NCBI GenBank assembly: GCA_030248225.1
Contig: JASANE010003497.1
Span: 1 to 64,000 of the forward strand
Direction: 5' to 3'
DNA: 64,000 nucleotides
Source: Trileptium ribeirensis
Taxonomy: Eukaryota > Nematoda > Enoplea > Enoplida > Thoracostomopsidae
A model generated the notes under the pieces. The model had not been told where the DNA came from. It saw nothing but the letters and a program-made list of their open reading frames with translations, and did not search any database. The position numbers and the translations under genes were made by a program. The first letter of the stretch is position 1; every line of letters starts with the position of its first letter. Of this stretch, positions 12,101-23,640 are shown one piece after another.

Positions 12101-12265
12101 AGATTTCCTCCAAAGACAAAAGCACCTATTCCTGTTGGAGGACAACTATTAAAATTCCAGTCACATGGCTGTCGAAAGCCAAGTAAATTGGGGTGTTCAG
12201 TATGCGGTACGCGAGTATGTAAAGATCACAGATTCCAATGTGTGAAATGCAATGATTGTCAGTGA
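12101..12265 (+). pseudogene. cysteine-rich C-terminal ORF fragment, possibly transposase tail
   Basis: An open stretch ends at TGA 12263-12265 and encodes a compact cysteine/histidine cluster containing GCSVCGTRVCKDHRFQCVKC. The C-x2-C, C-x2-H and C-x2-C spacing resembles the cross-braced zinc tail of piggyBac-type transposases, which also sits at the extreme C-terminus. No DDD catalytic domain can be seen upstream, so this may be an isolated exon or relic. A host zinc-binding exon is the alternative. Confidence 0.3.
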
Positions 12266-12594
12266 GTCATTACTTCCCTTAAATGATACCTGTGTTACAG
12301 GGTTGGAATGGGCCACGGGTGGAACTCCACCATAGCTGTTTATTCTGATTGCCTCAAGCTAGTGTAAAGAAGAAAAGCAGCCGCATATCATGTGTCTGCA
12401 GACATGTGGCGATGATTATTGTGCATGAAACGTACGAAATTTGGAATTTCTGCGTATTTATTTGGACAGGTGTGCAGATTATGAATATATTATAAAATGT
12501 GCCGACCACTTTGATTTTTGCATAGGCTAAAATTGTTCAATATTAAAGAATTAGTGATAATTTTAATACTCGACGAATTGGCTTACAAAATGTT

Positions 12595-12990
12595 CATTTC
12601 GACCAATGTTAGGGCAAACAAATTTTTTGCGATTTTTTGGGTTTCCGATCTGATTCCCATTGGCTCCCCAAATTTTCAAAGAAATTGTATCTTTGTAAAA
12701 TAGCGAGCTGAGTCGAACACTGTAGTAAAATCAAATGAATCGGGTCAAGGGTTAAAGAGTTATTACCATTTATGGTAATCTTAAGCTTAACGTTAAGCCT
12801 GAGCGTTGCCCTAACCCTAACCCGTTAACCCATGAATTACTACCGTTCGATTCAGCTCGTCAGTTCGATTCAAATGATATATAAAATTATGCATTTGAGA
12901 ATTTTTTCAAAATTTTGAATACAGAGGGAAATTATTGGGAAGCCAGGAAAACAAAAATGTTTACCCTAAAAACTGATCCAAATGGATATG
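12595..12990. repeat. second foldback element
   Basis: This is an imperfect palindrome. The left arm has TTAGGGCAAACA near 12608 and GCGAGCTGAGTCGAAC near 12702. The right arm has the complements GTTCGATTCAGCTCGTC near 12845 and TGTTTACCCTAA near 12957. The centre near 12770-12800 contains ACCATTTATGGT. It shares the GAGCTGAATCGA-type motif with the foldback at 1283-1866, so the two probably belong to one family. Confidence 0.6.
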
Positions 12991-13189
12991 TTATGAACAA
13001 GATTATCGGACCTAAGTTGGACGGGATCGAAATTATCAGTGATTTCTTTGAAATACGCCAATTTTGGCCTGGAGACTACAGGAAAAGTCCCAAAATAACT
13101 AACAGCGTTAGCAAAGACATTTTTTTAAACGATAGTCAATATATATCCTATAAATGGTGATACGAGACATCGTGTCGACATCACTTAAT

Positions 13190-13835
13190 TCCTAGAGAAC
13201 TTTCGAAATTTGTGAACCCTAATTATCTCGGGAAACTGGGAATTTTATAAAATGGAAAACTGGGATATGAAGAAACTGGAAATTTGGGATACGCGGAAAC
13301 AGACAGTTTTCAAATTCTCGTGGAAATATAAAACATTGAAACTTCACAAATTATCGGGGAAATGGCAAAACTGTGGAAACCCCATTAACTTGCGAAACTG
13401 TGAATGTGAGAAAATGAAAACTTGAGAAACATTCCGTGAAAGTGTGAAATTTGGAATTCTTAAAATCTCCCGGAGCCGGAGATAAAGATATTCAAATTTT
13501 CCAAATTCTCAAGGGAGATGGGAAAATAATGGAAATTCAATTTAAACTGGGAAACTGAAATTGTGGGGATACTGCGAAAGTGGTAATTTAGGAAAGTGGG
13601 ATTTCGGGAAGCTAGAAATTTGGAAAAATGAAAATTTTAGAAAATGATAAACTGGAAATCGCGAAGCTGGGAAAGTGGAAAACTTGGTACCCGCCGAAAT
13701 TGCCAAAGTTTGAAACCGGAAATTTGGAGAAACTTGAAGTCCTGGTATCTGTCGAAGCCACGAATTGTTAAATGTGCGAATTGAGACTCCGCAGAAATTG
13801 AGAAAGTTTGGTTTTTTCGTCCGACTTAGCATTTG
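13190..13835. repeat. degenerate short tandem repeat, GGAAACTGGGAAATT-like
   Basis: The stretch consists of many imperfect 11-14 base units built on GAAACTGGGAA or GGAAATTTGGGA. No unit is perfectly preserved. The minus-strand open frame through it (13542-13832) is a product of the simple sequence. Confidence 0.6.
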
Positions 13836-14603
13836 GTGTCAGATATGAACTGCGTGGGATATTTCAATTTGCACGAGAATTATGGAAATTAGAACCTAGT
13901 AAATTCAACATGTAATTCGGAAATCAGTATTTAAGATTCATGTGGAATTTGAAATACCTTAGATTCCTGCGATAATTTGGTAAGCTCTTCTGTATACATG
14001 CTTATAATGGCAAGTGGTACCTTTCACGTGAGGCTCCGACCCTTTTGCTAAAGGTCTCGGCTACCCCTGCCCCTTGACAGGTGGTACTAACCCCCCTGTC
14101 GGTGTTGCAGGGGCCAAACACATATGCGCCGTTGGCCACCTCAGTAACTCCGACGACCTGCCGTCTCCACAACTCCCGCGCTTCACCCTCTGAGATGCAT
14201 AAGGCCTTCCCCGGTGTGCCCGGTTACACGCCCCCCCGAAGTTCGGACGTTGAGCGTGTATGCTGCTCGGGTTTTTGCCGCCAAATGGCGGTAATATTAT
14301 GATTGAGATATTTCTATTACCACTGAAATTAAGCAATAAATACTGCTACTAGCTTGCTCGTGGAATCAGTGATAGGGGACTGGTGTTCCGTTTTCGAAAT
14401 TGTACCTTATTCTTTGAGACACCCCGCCGAGAATCATGCGTTACTTCGCTATTTTAAATGTAATGCTATATTTTGTAGTATCACTAGTTGCAAAGGTTTT
14501 CAAGGATGCTAAAACAAGTGGAGTGATAGATTTAAGGCCCAAGTAACCCTGAGGGGCTTCACAAATTCCGAGGATTTCAGAAATAAAAATTCCCAAATTG
14601 TCA
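13836..14603. other. intergenic, with a GC-rich island at about 14020-14300
   Basis: Sequence around 14020-14300 is much more GC-rich than its flanks and is open in two frames on opposite strands (14081-14302 plus, 14061-14336 minus). Neither product is recognisable. It could be an inserted repeat fragment. The rest is anonymous AT-rich DNA. Confidence 0.4.
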
Positions 14604-14909
14604 AACGCTTTTGAATTGATTTGAAATAATATAAGATTGAAGATTATTTTTGTTGATTTTATGTAAATCAGAGAAGTTGATATGAATAGCTAAGTTCATG
14701 GATGAGTGGGTATTGTTCATGAGGTTGTGGTGAAGTTAGGATTGTTAAGTTTTGTGCTGTTAATCTCTCGGTTTTCATGGACATGTATGATTAGAGTGAT
14801 ATTGTTTTTAACCCAACTGCATTCAAGTGGCTCAACCGTTACGCGTCGTTGGTGTAAGCCGTATCGTGTGAGCCTTTTCAGATTGTAGAAGTACTTTGTT
14901 ATCTGCTGA
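14604..14909 (+). promoter_or_regulatory. 5' leader of the LINE (shared repeat start)
   Basis: Starting at CGCTTTTGAATTGATT, about 205 bases match 26217-26425 at high identity. Both copies begin at the same base, which suggests the true 5' end of the element. An internal promoter would be expected here in LINEs, but no specific motif is identified. Confidence 0.5.
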
Positions 14910-16514
14910 ATGCAACGTGTTATGGATATGTTGTCGACGTCTGGAGCCTTAACTGACCGTTCTCTGGACGACCCCGGCGGTGGTTCTTCAAGCAACGCCA
15001 CATCCTACAGCAATGTCGTTACGGGAGCACCGTCAACGAGTGTATCACAAACCAACTCAGCGCATGGGTTGGATCTAAAAAGTGAAGAACTAACGTTAGC
15101 AGACTTTTTAAATACTACTAGAAACGGTTTCGGCCATTTGCTGCTGGGTAAAGTTGCAGCGATAATAAATTCTAATTCATTCAACCCCAAAGTGAATTTT
15201 ATTTTCGGCACCAAAAATCTACATGTTAAACAACCTGTTTTTCACTCGACGAACCATCGTGATTCAGCAGTAGAGAACGGTCTACGAATGGGAAGCACTA
15301 TTGTAAGTGTGGAAACACCGTATACTCCCCCCGAAGGGAAGAAAAGAGTAAATGTTTGACTTAGTAACATACATTTCTTGATAACCGACAATGAAGTAAT
15401 AAATTCCCTTAAGCAACATAATATAGAACCAATAAAACCACAACATTTTACAACATTCCATGAATGTCCTTCAGCGCGTGATGTAGGCCGCCTGTTAACA
15501 GTAGAAATCGATGCGGACTACGACATTCCGGGTTGGATTATGGGACTTTTCTGTGATACTAAAATTGCCGTAAAGCTGTGGTATCTTGGTATTTCATGGT
15601 GGTGCGGCAAGTGTTTCCAGAAAGGACACAAAGATCGGGACTGCCCCGGCAGCAGTACTGTTACGTCACCCTCAATACTCGAATACAACGACGCCAGTAT
15701 TGCCGAAGCTGCTTATGCGGAACTCAACCCTAATGCACCACCTGAGATTTCTACATCATCCAATGTTCCGGTTTACGTCGCACCTAGTTTAACTATTATC
15801 AACGAGTCATCACAGCCTTCGCCATACGATGTGTATCTGAAAGAAGTTGTGTCCTTGAACAAATTAAACAAAGCCATCCCTTTTGACTATAAACATAGGG
15901 ATAATGGTAAATTATCAAATTTCTGGCCGGCAAATTTTACTCTGGACGGTAATCAATACTTTTGTGTCGAGCAATACTACTATCATCAACTAGCGTTAAT
16001 GAATAATGAAACTACTCTAGCTGAATCTATTCTCGAAGCACCCAATAGTCATTCGACGGATGCTTTAGCAATTAAGCGTACTTGTAGACGATTATCCAGG
16101 TGCTCGAAAACAGTTGATATAAAGACAGTATATAATTTGTTGTGGGTGGCAAATGTGGCGAAATTTGAACAGAATCATGATTTAGCTAGACATTTATTCA
16201 ACACAACGGGAACTAGGTTCGTGGAGGTTGAAACAGGGCCGTCTGCGTGGAGTACAGGACTCTTCATGTCAAATCTAGGCGTTTGTCATAAACCAAACTT
16301 TTGGCTGAACGGTTGTCGTAGCATGTTTGGCGATATGCTTTGTTTATTACGATCACACTTAATGGACGGCAATCGTTTAGTTTTTTGGCAAATGACGCTT
16401 TCATGCAGCAACTTAATGACAATTATTTGTGGCCAAGGTGCGACTCAGTTGATAGTGGCACCAAAAAGCGGCGGAAATCTACGACTAATGACAGTTGAAG
16501 TGGTCTATATATAG
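14910..16514 (+). pseudogene. LINE ORF1: RRM-like region, CCHC knuckle and NADAR domain
   Basis: One reading frame is open from ATG 14910 to TAG near 16512, except for a TGA at 15357-15359. The N-terminal part and the stretch after the stop look like the degenerate RRM region of Tx1-type ORF1 proteins, which bind LINE RNA. A perfect CX2CX4HX4C knuckle, CGKCFQKGHKDRDC, is encoded at 15603-15644. About 75 residues later, at roughly 15870-16350, comes a NADAR (YbiA-like) domain: GKLSNFWP, LDGNQYFCVEQYYYHQ, ANVAKFEQNHDLARHLFNTT, FVEVETGPSAWSTG and a final MFGDMLCLLRSH. These match the family landmarks LSNF, dG..y...E.yyq, KF.qn..l...L..T, vE...W..G and G..L...R in order. NADAR proteins act on NAD/ADP-ribose-derived substrates. 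Its role in a retrotransposon is unknown to me. The domain is in frame with the knuckle, so this is one protein. Confidence 0.75.
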
Positions 16515-16538
16515 TTGGTAGGGTTCCTGATTTAATCA

Positions 16539-17280
16539 ATGAACGGGAGTGGTCAGTGTTTCTGTCTTGCAACTTTAAATTGCAGAGGGATTAACAATTT
16601 TAGGAAAGTGTCCGTAATTTATAAAAAGGTCAAAGATCTAGACGTTGTCTGTTTACAGGACACTCATTTCAAAAATAACATTGAGTCCGAGTTTTTTAAC
16701 AGAATTTTTAAGGATACTTTCCTAATTTTTCACACTTACAAGACCGAAAATTGTAAAACAGGAGTATGCTTCTTATTAAGCCGTAGCACAGGCTTATCGG
16801 AAGTAGGCATAGTTTTTGAGATAAATAGCAGAGCTCTACGGATTAAATTTAAGATAGGCGCACTAAATGTCATGTGTTTTGGCTTATATGCTCCTGCTAA
16901 TGCTGATCAAAGACGCCTGTTTTTTGCAGCCTTATGGATCAGATTAATCAAATACAGTGGTATAATAGTAATGAATTGTTTATGCTTGGCGACTTTAATG
17001 TCGTTGAAAATGTCGAATTGGATAGGTCCCGAGCAACTGCGGACCCGCAAATTGGTCTAAATGAATGAAGTGAAGTAATCTATTTATTATGCTTGTATGA
17101 CGTGTATCGGTATAGAAACCCTGCGGTCAAAGGGTTTTATACCTTTTTCTGATATTCATGCAACGCAGTCAAGAATAGATAGAATTTATTCGCCTATTAA
17201 TACTGCCACCAACTTATGTGTACTTTGCGAACTGTAAATTTAAGCGATCATCGTTTGTTTAGAATAAAGGTAAAGATAAC
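16539..17280 (+). pseudogene. LINE ORF2 endonuclease domain
   Basis: The first part (16539-17060) shows the AP-endonuclease landmarks LATLNCRGI, VVCLQDTHF (the LQETH motif with Asp for Glu) and FGLYAPA (NxYAP). After a frame change come LGDFNVVENVELDRS (GDFN) near 16985, SRIDRIYSP near 17172 and LSDHRLF (catalytic SDH) near 17240. All active-site blocks are therefore present in order but spread over several frames, so the gene is broken. The enzyme nicks target DNA to prime reverse transcription. It starts 22 bases after the ORF1 stop, as in two-ORF LINEs. Confidence 0.75.
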
Positions 17281-17723
17281 TGATCTTGATAGAGGTAGCG
17301 GTTTGTGATATACGCTTCTGTTGTCCGACCCATACTCAATAAATTATATACAAGAGTTGTTGGAAACTACTTTCTGCCGAATATTTAGTTAACGGATGGG
17401 AGATTTTTAAAATAGATGTTCATATATTTTTTCAACGTTTAGGGAAACAAAAAGCCAAACAACGAAACTTAAATGGGATAATTATAGAAAGGGAGCTTTT
17501 GGTTACCAAGAATTTACTTCAAGACAATCCAACTGATTCTACTCTGCGAAGTGAGCTAAAATCTTAAAAACAAAACTCGAACTCCAAAACAATTTTTATG
17601 CCGCTGCATGCCGCCACACCACATACTATAATACCTTTGTCAGTGACAAAATCTCTCTTTCTACAGCTAAGTCATTACAACATAAGGAGTGGGAAAAACG
17701 CCATATTCCAGAATTAATCTTAG

Positions 17724-18190
17724 ATGATGGCTCGATTAGAAACGATTCGACGGAGCTTTTGGATGCAACTAAGCTTTACTATATATACAATTCTTTTCAC
17801 GTCCGACGGTGTGTCTAAAAGACATTTAGAGTTTTTCTTTAAAAGTTCAACGATTCCACAACTTGACAGTGTTGACAATAATTACATAGATCAAGAGATA
17901 ACAGTTGATGAAGTGAAACAAGCTATACAGTCCCTACCGGAAGGAAATCACCGAGATCGGACGGTATTCCTGTTGAATTTTATTGGTTACATTGTGATGT
18001 TTTTTTTCTTTTTTTATGTTGCCTATTCAATGAATATGTATCTCAAACACTGGTGAATTCATCAGCATATGAAGGTTTGATTACTTTGATGTATAAAGGG
18101 AAAGGAGAACGGAATAAGTTAGAGAACTGGCGCCCTATAACGCTGTTGAATGTCGACTACAAAAATTCTTGCAAAAAGACTGGAAAAAGT
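17724..18190 (+). pseudogene. LINE reverse transcriptase, N-terminal blocks only
   Basis: IDQEITVDEVKQAIQSLP (about 17890) is the conserved lead-in to the RT fingers, and AYEGLITLMYKGKGERNKLE followed by NWRPITLLNVDYK (18065-18160) is RT block 1-2 of Tx1/L1-like elements. At about 18160 the frame shifts by one base (KILAKRLEKVVGKL continues in the neighbouring frame to about 18200). The following blocks, including the YxDD catalytic box, are absent because sequence jumps to the C-terminal region. Confidence 0.7.
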
Positions 18191-18199
18191 AGTTGGAAA

Positions 18200-19437
18200 A
18201 CTTTAAAACTTTGCCTAGCTGCGGAAAGATATGGAGCCTTCGTCGTGGAAGAATTAAAGACATACGGAATATGGTACAATAAGTATGCGTTAGCCGGCAT
18301 TAAAAATTGGAGTAAATCTTTAGAAGCGGTGGAATCGTTGGAGAGACGGATTCCTCCGTACGGTGTTTCATATTTTGGTAAAATACATTTTGTGTACACC
18401 TATTATCTTTGTAAGCTTAATTTTGTCGTGAAAGTAGGAACGCCTCTGGAAGGGCGTAATGCCAGATTTGAGAGCGCAATACTAAAGTTTCAGACCTATC
18501 CGGCCGCAGGCAGTTTCTTGGGGAATGAAATTCTTTTCCTAGCTCCAGAAGACGGAGGCATAAGTTTTCCACAGTTGGATATTGGATTAAAAGTTAGTAG
18601 ATTAATGTTCTATATCAGGTTCTTGTCACACAAGGAAATTTTGAGCTGGCGTAGATGTTTTACCATTTTTATCATCCAATAGAGAGAGCTAGTAAACGTC
18701 AGCTCAATGACTTTGACGTTCCTACCTTTTTCGAGAGGTTAGATTAGCTGTAATTGAAGCCCGTTTTGTTTGCCAAGGGACCTTCTGTTGGGTTTTTGGA
18801 AAAAAATTCCCAATTTTAGCAATAAATAGTAGAAAGATATATTCGTTATGGATAAAGGAAAAATATATCACAACTATGTCGAATAGAAACGAGCTCTGGT
18901 CTCAGTCTTTAGGTTTAGATCAAGCTTTTATTAAAAAATCTGGGAAGTGGGCAAAAACAAAATTTACGGACGGTAATGCACGGACCATATATTTCCGAGT
19001 CAGACGTATGTCCCTCTTTACCTTCCTCAGATTGTATTTGTCATCGATTGGCAACATTTGCAGATACTCTTGCTTGGTGTCCACTGTGTGCAGAAAGCGA
19101 TATACAAGTGCGAGAAGATAATATCCATGTTTTTGTTTATTGTGTACGTGCTTATGATTTGTACGGTATGATTAGTCCTCTGCTAAAATTAATTGCGGAA
19201 ACAAATACAATCTCGCTAGACGAGCTAGTATTAGGCAAATATTTTACGCAGAAAAATAAGGAAATTACTTTCAATATGATAGTACAACATGCTCAACTCG
19301 CAATTTGGCAAGCAAAAAAGAATAAGGATAGAAATTTTGATAGAGTAGACGCAGCAGAAATTTTAAAAATAAATATTTACCGTAATTTATGTAGAGTTAG
19401 AACTGTAATTAGAAATAATACGTTTTTCAATTTTTGA
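18200..19437 (+). pseudogene. LINE ORF2 C-terminal region with cysteine cluster
   Basis: After the deletion junction, the frame to 18682 reads like the thumb/connection segment of Tx1-type ORF2 (VSYFGKIHFVYTYYLCKLNF, FLAPEDGGISFPQLD). The next frames (18876-19121 and 18976-19437) carry the C-terminal cluster WCPLCAESD...HVFVYC, the CX2C...HX4C motif usual at the end of these proteins. Two frame changes separate the pieces. The last frame ends at TGA near 19435. Confidence 0.65.
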
Positions 19438-19660
19438 ACACCTGGTTTCTCACAATGACTCCGTTATTAGGTTTAAAATGTACGATTTTTAGATGGTGTA
19501 ATATCAGTGATAAGTAACCTTTGTTTTGTTATTCGGTGTTGAATGATCAATATTTTGATTACAAATGTTGGTTGTTTACAAAATTTATTTTCGTAATGCC
19601 TGTAATGTGTTTTTTTCTGCATTAGTTTCTCTTTTGTTAATAAACACGGTGGATAAAAGA

Positions 19661-20214
19661 AGATAATATTTTGGCTTTTTTACTCTATTATTTCGGTAGT
19701 CTAGCCCTTTTCCTACTAATACTCCTGTATAGTTTTGTTTCTCGGGACAACTATAACTTGGGTTTGGTATACAACTTTTGCCCGATGCCTAATACTCACG
19801 GGTCGTCAAAGAAATCTGCCACCTATTCTTAGTGGTAGTACTAAGCCTGTCTCACATGATGCAATAAAAAGTTCGTTGCATTTTCAACTGTTATTGGTGT
19901 AATCCCCAAATCCAAACAAGAGGCACAGGCATCTAAACATACGATCCTAAGCGTAGAAATTATATCGATGAACCCGTAGAATTTGCGGGTTAATACAAAG
20001 TTGACCACCGCCTCAGCAGCGTTATTCGTTGCTAAGCTATTAAGGTTCGCTCGTAGGTTTTACGAAACTGCGCCACCATCGGTCCTAGCGCGATCACTTC
20101 GCTAAGCGCACCCCAGGGCTTTAGACGGGTTGTTACAACAACAACAAAACCGGTCAGTCTCGTTGTAAGCTCGTGATTTTCACGAGTCACCCACAGTAGC
20201 AACAACAACTAGCA
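19661..20214. other. spacer between LINE and Bel/Pao relic
   Basis: No ORF of note. A CTCGTG-ATTTT-CACGAG hairpin lies near 20169-20186, just before the Bel/Pao sequence, and CAACAACAAC runs flank it. I could not find a matching LTR copy downstream of the Bel/Pao relic. Confidence 0.4.
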
Positions 20215-20438
20215 TGGTTGAGCTACAGAAGCAGCAACGCAGGCTGCGGTAGCTGGCCGGTGCTTTGGTTGTCTGAGCAGCATGCGCATGGTCAAAGACT
20301 TGTAACATCTGACCGTGCGCTTATTGTCAACGGACAACGCATCATCGGAGTCTGTGTCGTTCGAAGTTTGGGACGCGGGCACCGCGCGGCGAGTCGCTCG
20401 CTGACGATGCGACGGGCACCGATAGCGGTGACAATTCT

Positions 20439-21803
20439 GTGAACGTAACGTTACTCTTCCAAGGTGAGACGGTGATCTTGCAAACGGCTGTAGCGACACT
20501 AAACGGCTCCTTGTCGGCAGCGGCGGTGGAAGCCCGGCTGCTGTTTGACACTGGAAGTTCTCGAACCTTCATAACGGATGCAACGGCCAAACAAATTTGG
20601 GCGAGACAGATCGGAGACGAGGTCAGTAGTACTGCTGGCGTCTCAGATGTCAAACGTACAACGAAAAAATATCCGATTTTCGAGTTGGACGTTCTCTTAC
20701 TCGACGGGACGCTGAAGACCATCACCGCCAACGGCATTAACAATATCACTTGCCCCATTCAGAAACACCCACTAAACCCTAAAAAGCACCCAATTGTGAA
20801 ACTAGTGTTGGCAGAACCATTGACGACATCCAGCTGCATGGTGAACATTGATGTACTTGTCAGTGCCGACAGTCACTATTATTACGACTTTGTCAGTGCC
20901 GACCGAATCCGCTGCCCTGATGGACTTATTTTTTTATCGTCATCACTCGGTTTCATTGCGACAGGTCGAGTCCCACCGTCCAACAACAGCTGGAATAATA
21001 TTTATGCGCCCTGCTGCACCCACACGAGCGATGTCGTGCAGCCAACGATCAACATTGAGCGATTCTGGAATTTGGAAGATGTAGGCGTCAAGGACAAAAC
21101 GGACTACGACGTCCAGGCTATGAAGAACTTCAACGACACCGTCACCTTTGAAGACGGGTGCCATCACGTTACTTGGTTTTACAAAACGGATGCACCAGTT
21201 CCGCCAACAAATCGAGCACTCGCGGCTGGACGTCTCAACTCGTTGTTGAAGCGGATTGATGACGAGACGTTCCAGGCCTACGATAAGATTCTGCGGGATC
21301 AAGAAGAACGAGGCATCATCGAGCGCGTGCGGAAGGATTCGAAGCCGGACGGCCCGATTTATTATATGCCACATCATTACGTCAAATCCCCGGGAAAAAC
21401 CACCAGCAAACTTCGCTTCGACTACGACGCCTCGGCTAAGGTACGGAAGTCGGACATGGGTTTGAACGAATGCCTTCACCGCGGACCGATGATTTTGTGC
21501 AACTTATGCGGTTTGCTTATGCGATTTCGGCCGAATTCCGAGGGCACTGTTAGCGACATTTAAAAGGCATTCCTCCAGATGGGATTGCTGAAGAATTGTC
21601 GCGACGTCACTCGATTCCTCTGGCTGAATGATCGGAGAAGTTCTCCCCATTGTGACAACCTTGTCACATATCGGTTCGCCCGCGTCCCATTCGGAGTGGT
21701 GGCAAGCCCGTTCGAACTGGCTGCGGTGATCCACTATCATCTTGCGAAGTCATCACACCCTTTGGCGGCGCTGATTGCTAACAACATCTACGTTGATACG
21801 TAA
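20439..21803 (+). pseudogene. Bel/Pao protease and reverse transcriptase
   Basis: LLFDTGSSRTFIT, with the DTG active site at 20547-20555, is the Bel-type aspartic protease. SKLRFDYDASAKVRKSDMGL followed by NECLHRGPMIL is the RT entry motif of Bel/Pao (R..FDASA...LN..L..GP). One frame is open from 20439 to 21563. A TAA at 21561-21563 interrupts the DI-KAFLQ block, and the same frame resumes to 21803 with YRFARVPFGVVASPFEL. The catalytic box at 21789-21800 reads YVDT instead of YVDD, so one catalytic Asp is lost, and a TAA follows at once. The copy cannot encode an active enzyme. Confidence 0.75.
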
Positions 21804-22880
21804 TTGTATCGATACCTTTCTGTGACGACGCGAAGCGCTTCTACACCAGCACCAAGGATATATTTGCGACGGCGTCTATGAACCTACTGGAACGGTTCAT
21901 AAACGATACTGATTTGGCCCAATTCGTCGACAGGAATGATCGTAGTGTTTCAATTGACTCGACAAAGGTACCAGGTTTATTATGGAACACCAATTCCGAC
22001 ACGCTTGCCTACTCCGGGACGCCTGTTAAAACAAACTCGGTCAACACGAAGCGGCTCGTGTTGAAACACATGGTCCTAATCTTTGACCCATGTGGGTGGT
22101 TCTGTCCAATTACAGTCACCAGTAAGTTGCTTACCCAAACGCTCTGGAATGATCAGTGCGGATGGGATGATAAACTGTCGGACGATGTGGTCAACAAATG
22201 GAACGACGTTTGGACACAACTCGAAGAGATTGCAGATCATTCGGTACCACGGTGTGTCGACCCGAAACAACTCGGCGATGACGTGGATATTGAGTACCAT
22301 CTTCATTGGTTTGGTGACGCATCAGCGAAGGCGTATTCCGCGATGGTCTACCTCAAGATACTGTCGAGGCTAGGCGTGACTTCTAAGCTCATCTTGGCAA
22401 AATTGCGTGTGGCACCGATCAAACAGATGACGATCCCGCGATTGGAGCTAATAGCTGCACTCATCGGCTCGATATTGATCAGATTTGTGGAAAGGGAGCT
22501 TCGGATCACGGTGAAACGGAAATGTTTGTGGTCCGATGCTAAATGTGTCCTCCATTGGATATACGGCAAATTAATATCGACTCAATTTATAAAAAACCAA
22601 CTCCGGGAAATCAATTCTCAAGTTTCCAGGGGACGTGCCAAATCAAGTGTTGTTAGACACAGGCCCGCCGTGCCGTATGCTATCGACATCCAACGGTTTT
22701 CTCGGCGCACTTGTCTTTTACGGGTTACCAGCTGGGTGATGCGGTTCATCGGTAACGCACGGACAAGGTGGCGAAAGGCTGGCGAACTGATGCGGAATTG
22801 TCCAATGCGCAGCGGTGGTAGGATGGTCAAGTCCAGCAACAGCATTTTTCCGAGCGCCACCAATGCCCGACCTACCTGAG
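21804..22880 (+). pseudogene. Bel/Pao RT end and RNase H
   Basis: After a frame change near 21803 the main frame (21878-22879) reads the RT-RNase H connection, FDPCGWFCPITVTSKLL and LWNDQCGWDD, then RNase H blocks HWFGDASAKAYSAMVYLK, TIPRLELIAALIGS and LWSDAKCVLHWI. Past about 22620 the sequence is garbled, and the zinc-binding H2C2 N-terminus of integrase is not recognisable, so an internal deletion or heavy decay lies between RNase H and integrase. Confidence 0.7.
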
Positions 22881-23640
22881 TTTCACGTCACCCGGCAAAG
22901 GCCGTTTTCTGTTGTCGGTATCGACAACCTAGGTCCACTGTATATTGCTCCAAAGCGCCAAGACGAACCGCGGACCAAAGTATGGATATGCCTTTTTACC
23001 TGTGCGGTAGTATGTGCGGTACATCTAGAGGTCGTCATGCAAATATCGACAGAACACCTCCTGATGTGTTTTCGGCGGTTCTGTGCCATTTACGGCAAAC
23101 CGTCGATGGTCGTTTCGGACAACGCGAAACAGTTCATAGCGGCCAATGCCACATTCGAGCGGCTTTGGCAAGATGTGGTGACTAGCCCAGCTATCCAGCA
23201 GCGATCTACAACCGAAGGAATTCAGTGGAAGTTCATCACTGAGCTTGCGCCCTGCATGGGAGGATTTTATGAACGTTTGGTCGGGGTGGTAAAGGCTGCA
23301 TTGAAAAGCTCACTGAACTTCCATGCGTGTACCTGGGCGAATTACAAACCATCACGTGTGAAGTCATGAGAGTAGTAAATTCGCGGCCGCTCGTCCATCC
23401 CGAAGCCGATCTATCGACACCGCTATCACCTGCGCATTTCACCGGTGGTTCACGCTGTAGTCTACCATCATTCAGATTGATTGAGGACAACTACAAGCTA
23501 GTGTACTCAAAAGCAGCCGAACTGATACGCCTGTGGCGGCAGACGGAGTCCGTTTTGGACGGATTTTGGCGTACTTGGCGCACTCAGTGCTTTCTAATCC
23601 TTAGGACATCAATCGGGGGTTTAGACAACGAAACGTGAGC
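22815..23640 (+). pseudogene. Bel/Pao integrase core
   Basis: MPDLPEFHVTRQRPFSVVGI then DNLGPLYI carries the first catalytic Asp, VVSDNAKQF the second, and APCMGGFYERLVGVVK the catalytic Glu, all in Bel/Pao form. The frame is open to 23369. The continuation NSRPLVHPEADLSTPLSPAH is in another frame (23327-23638), so one base has been gained or lost near 23330-23360. Confidence 0.7.

Larger units (their letters stand above)
14604..19660 (+). mobile_element. Tx1/L1-like non-LTR retrotransposon, decayed, with NADAR-bearing ORF1
   Basis: In order it contains a ~300 bp 5' leader (also found alone at 26217-26425), an ORF1 with CCHC knuckle and NADAR domain, an AP-type endonuclease, the N-terminal part of a reverse transcriptase, and the C-terminal region with a CCHC-type cysteine cluster. 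The RT segment LENWRPITLLNVDYK and the C-terminal CPLC...H...C arrangement point to the Tx1 branch of L1-like elements. The catalytic centre of the RT is deleted and several frames are broken, so the copy is inactive. The 3' end is placed near the AATAAACACGGTGG stretch. No clear poly(A) tail or target-site duplication is visible. Confidence 0.75.

Noticed and set aside
12808..12826. CCCTAACCCTAACCC telomere-like motif
   Set aside because: Barely two units, located at the centre of a foldback. Not an interstitial telomere array.
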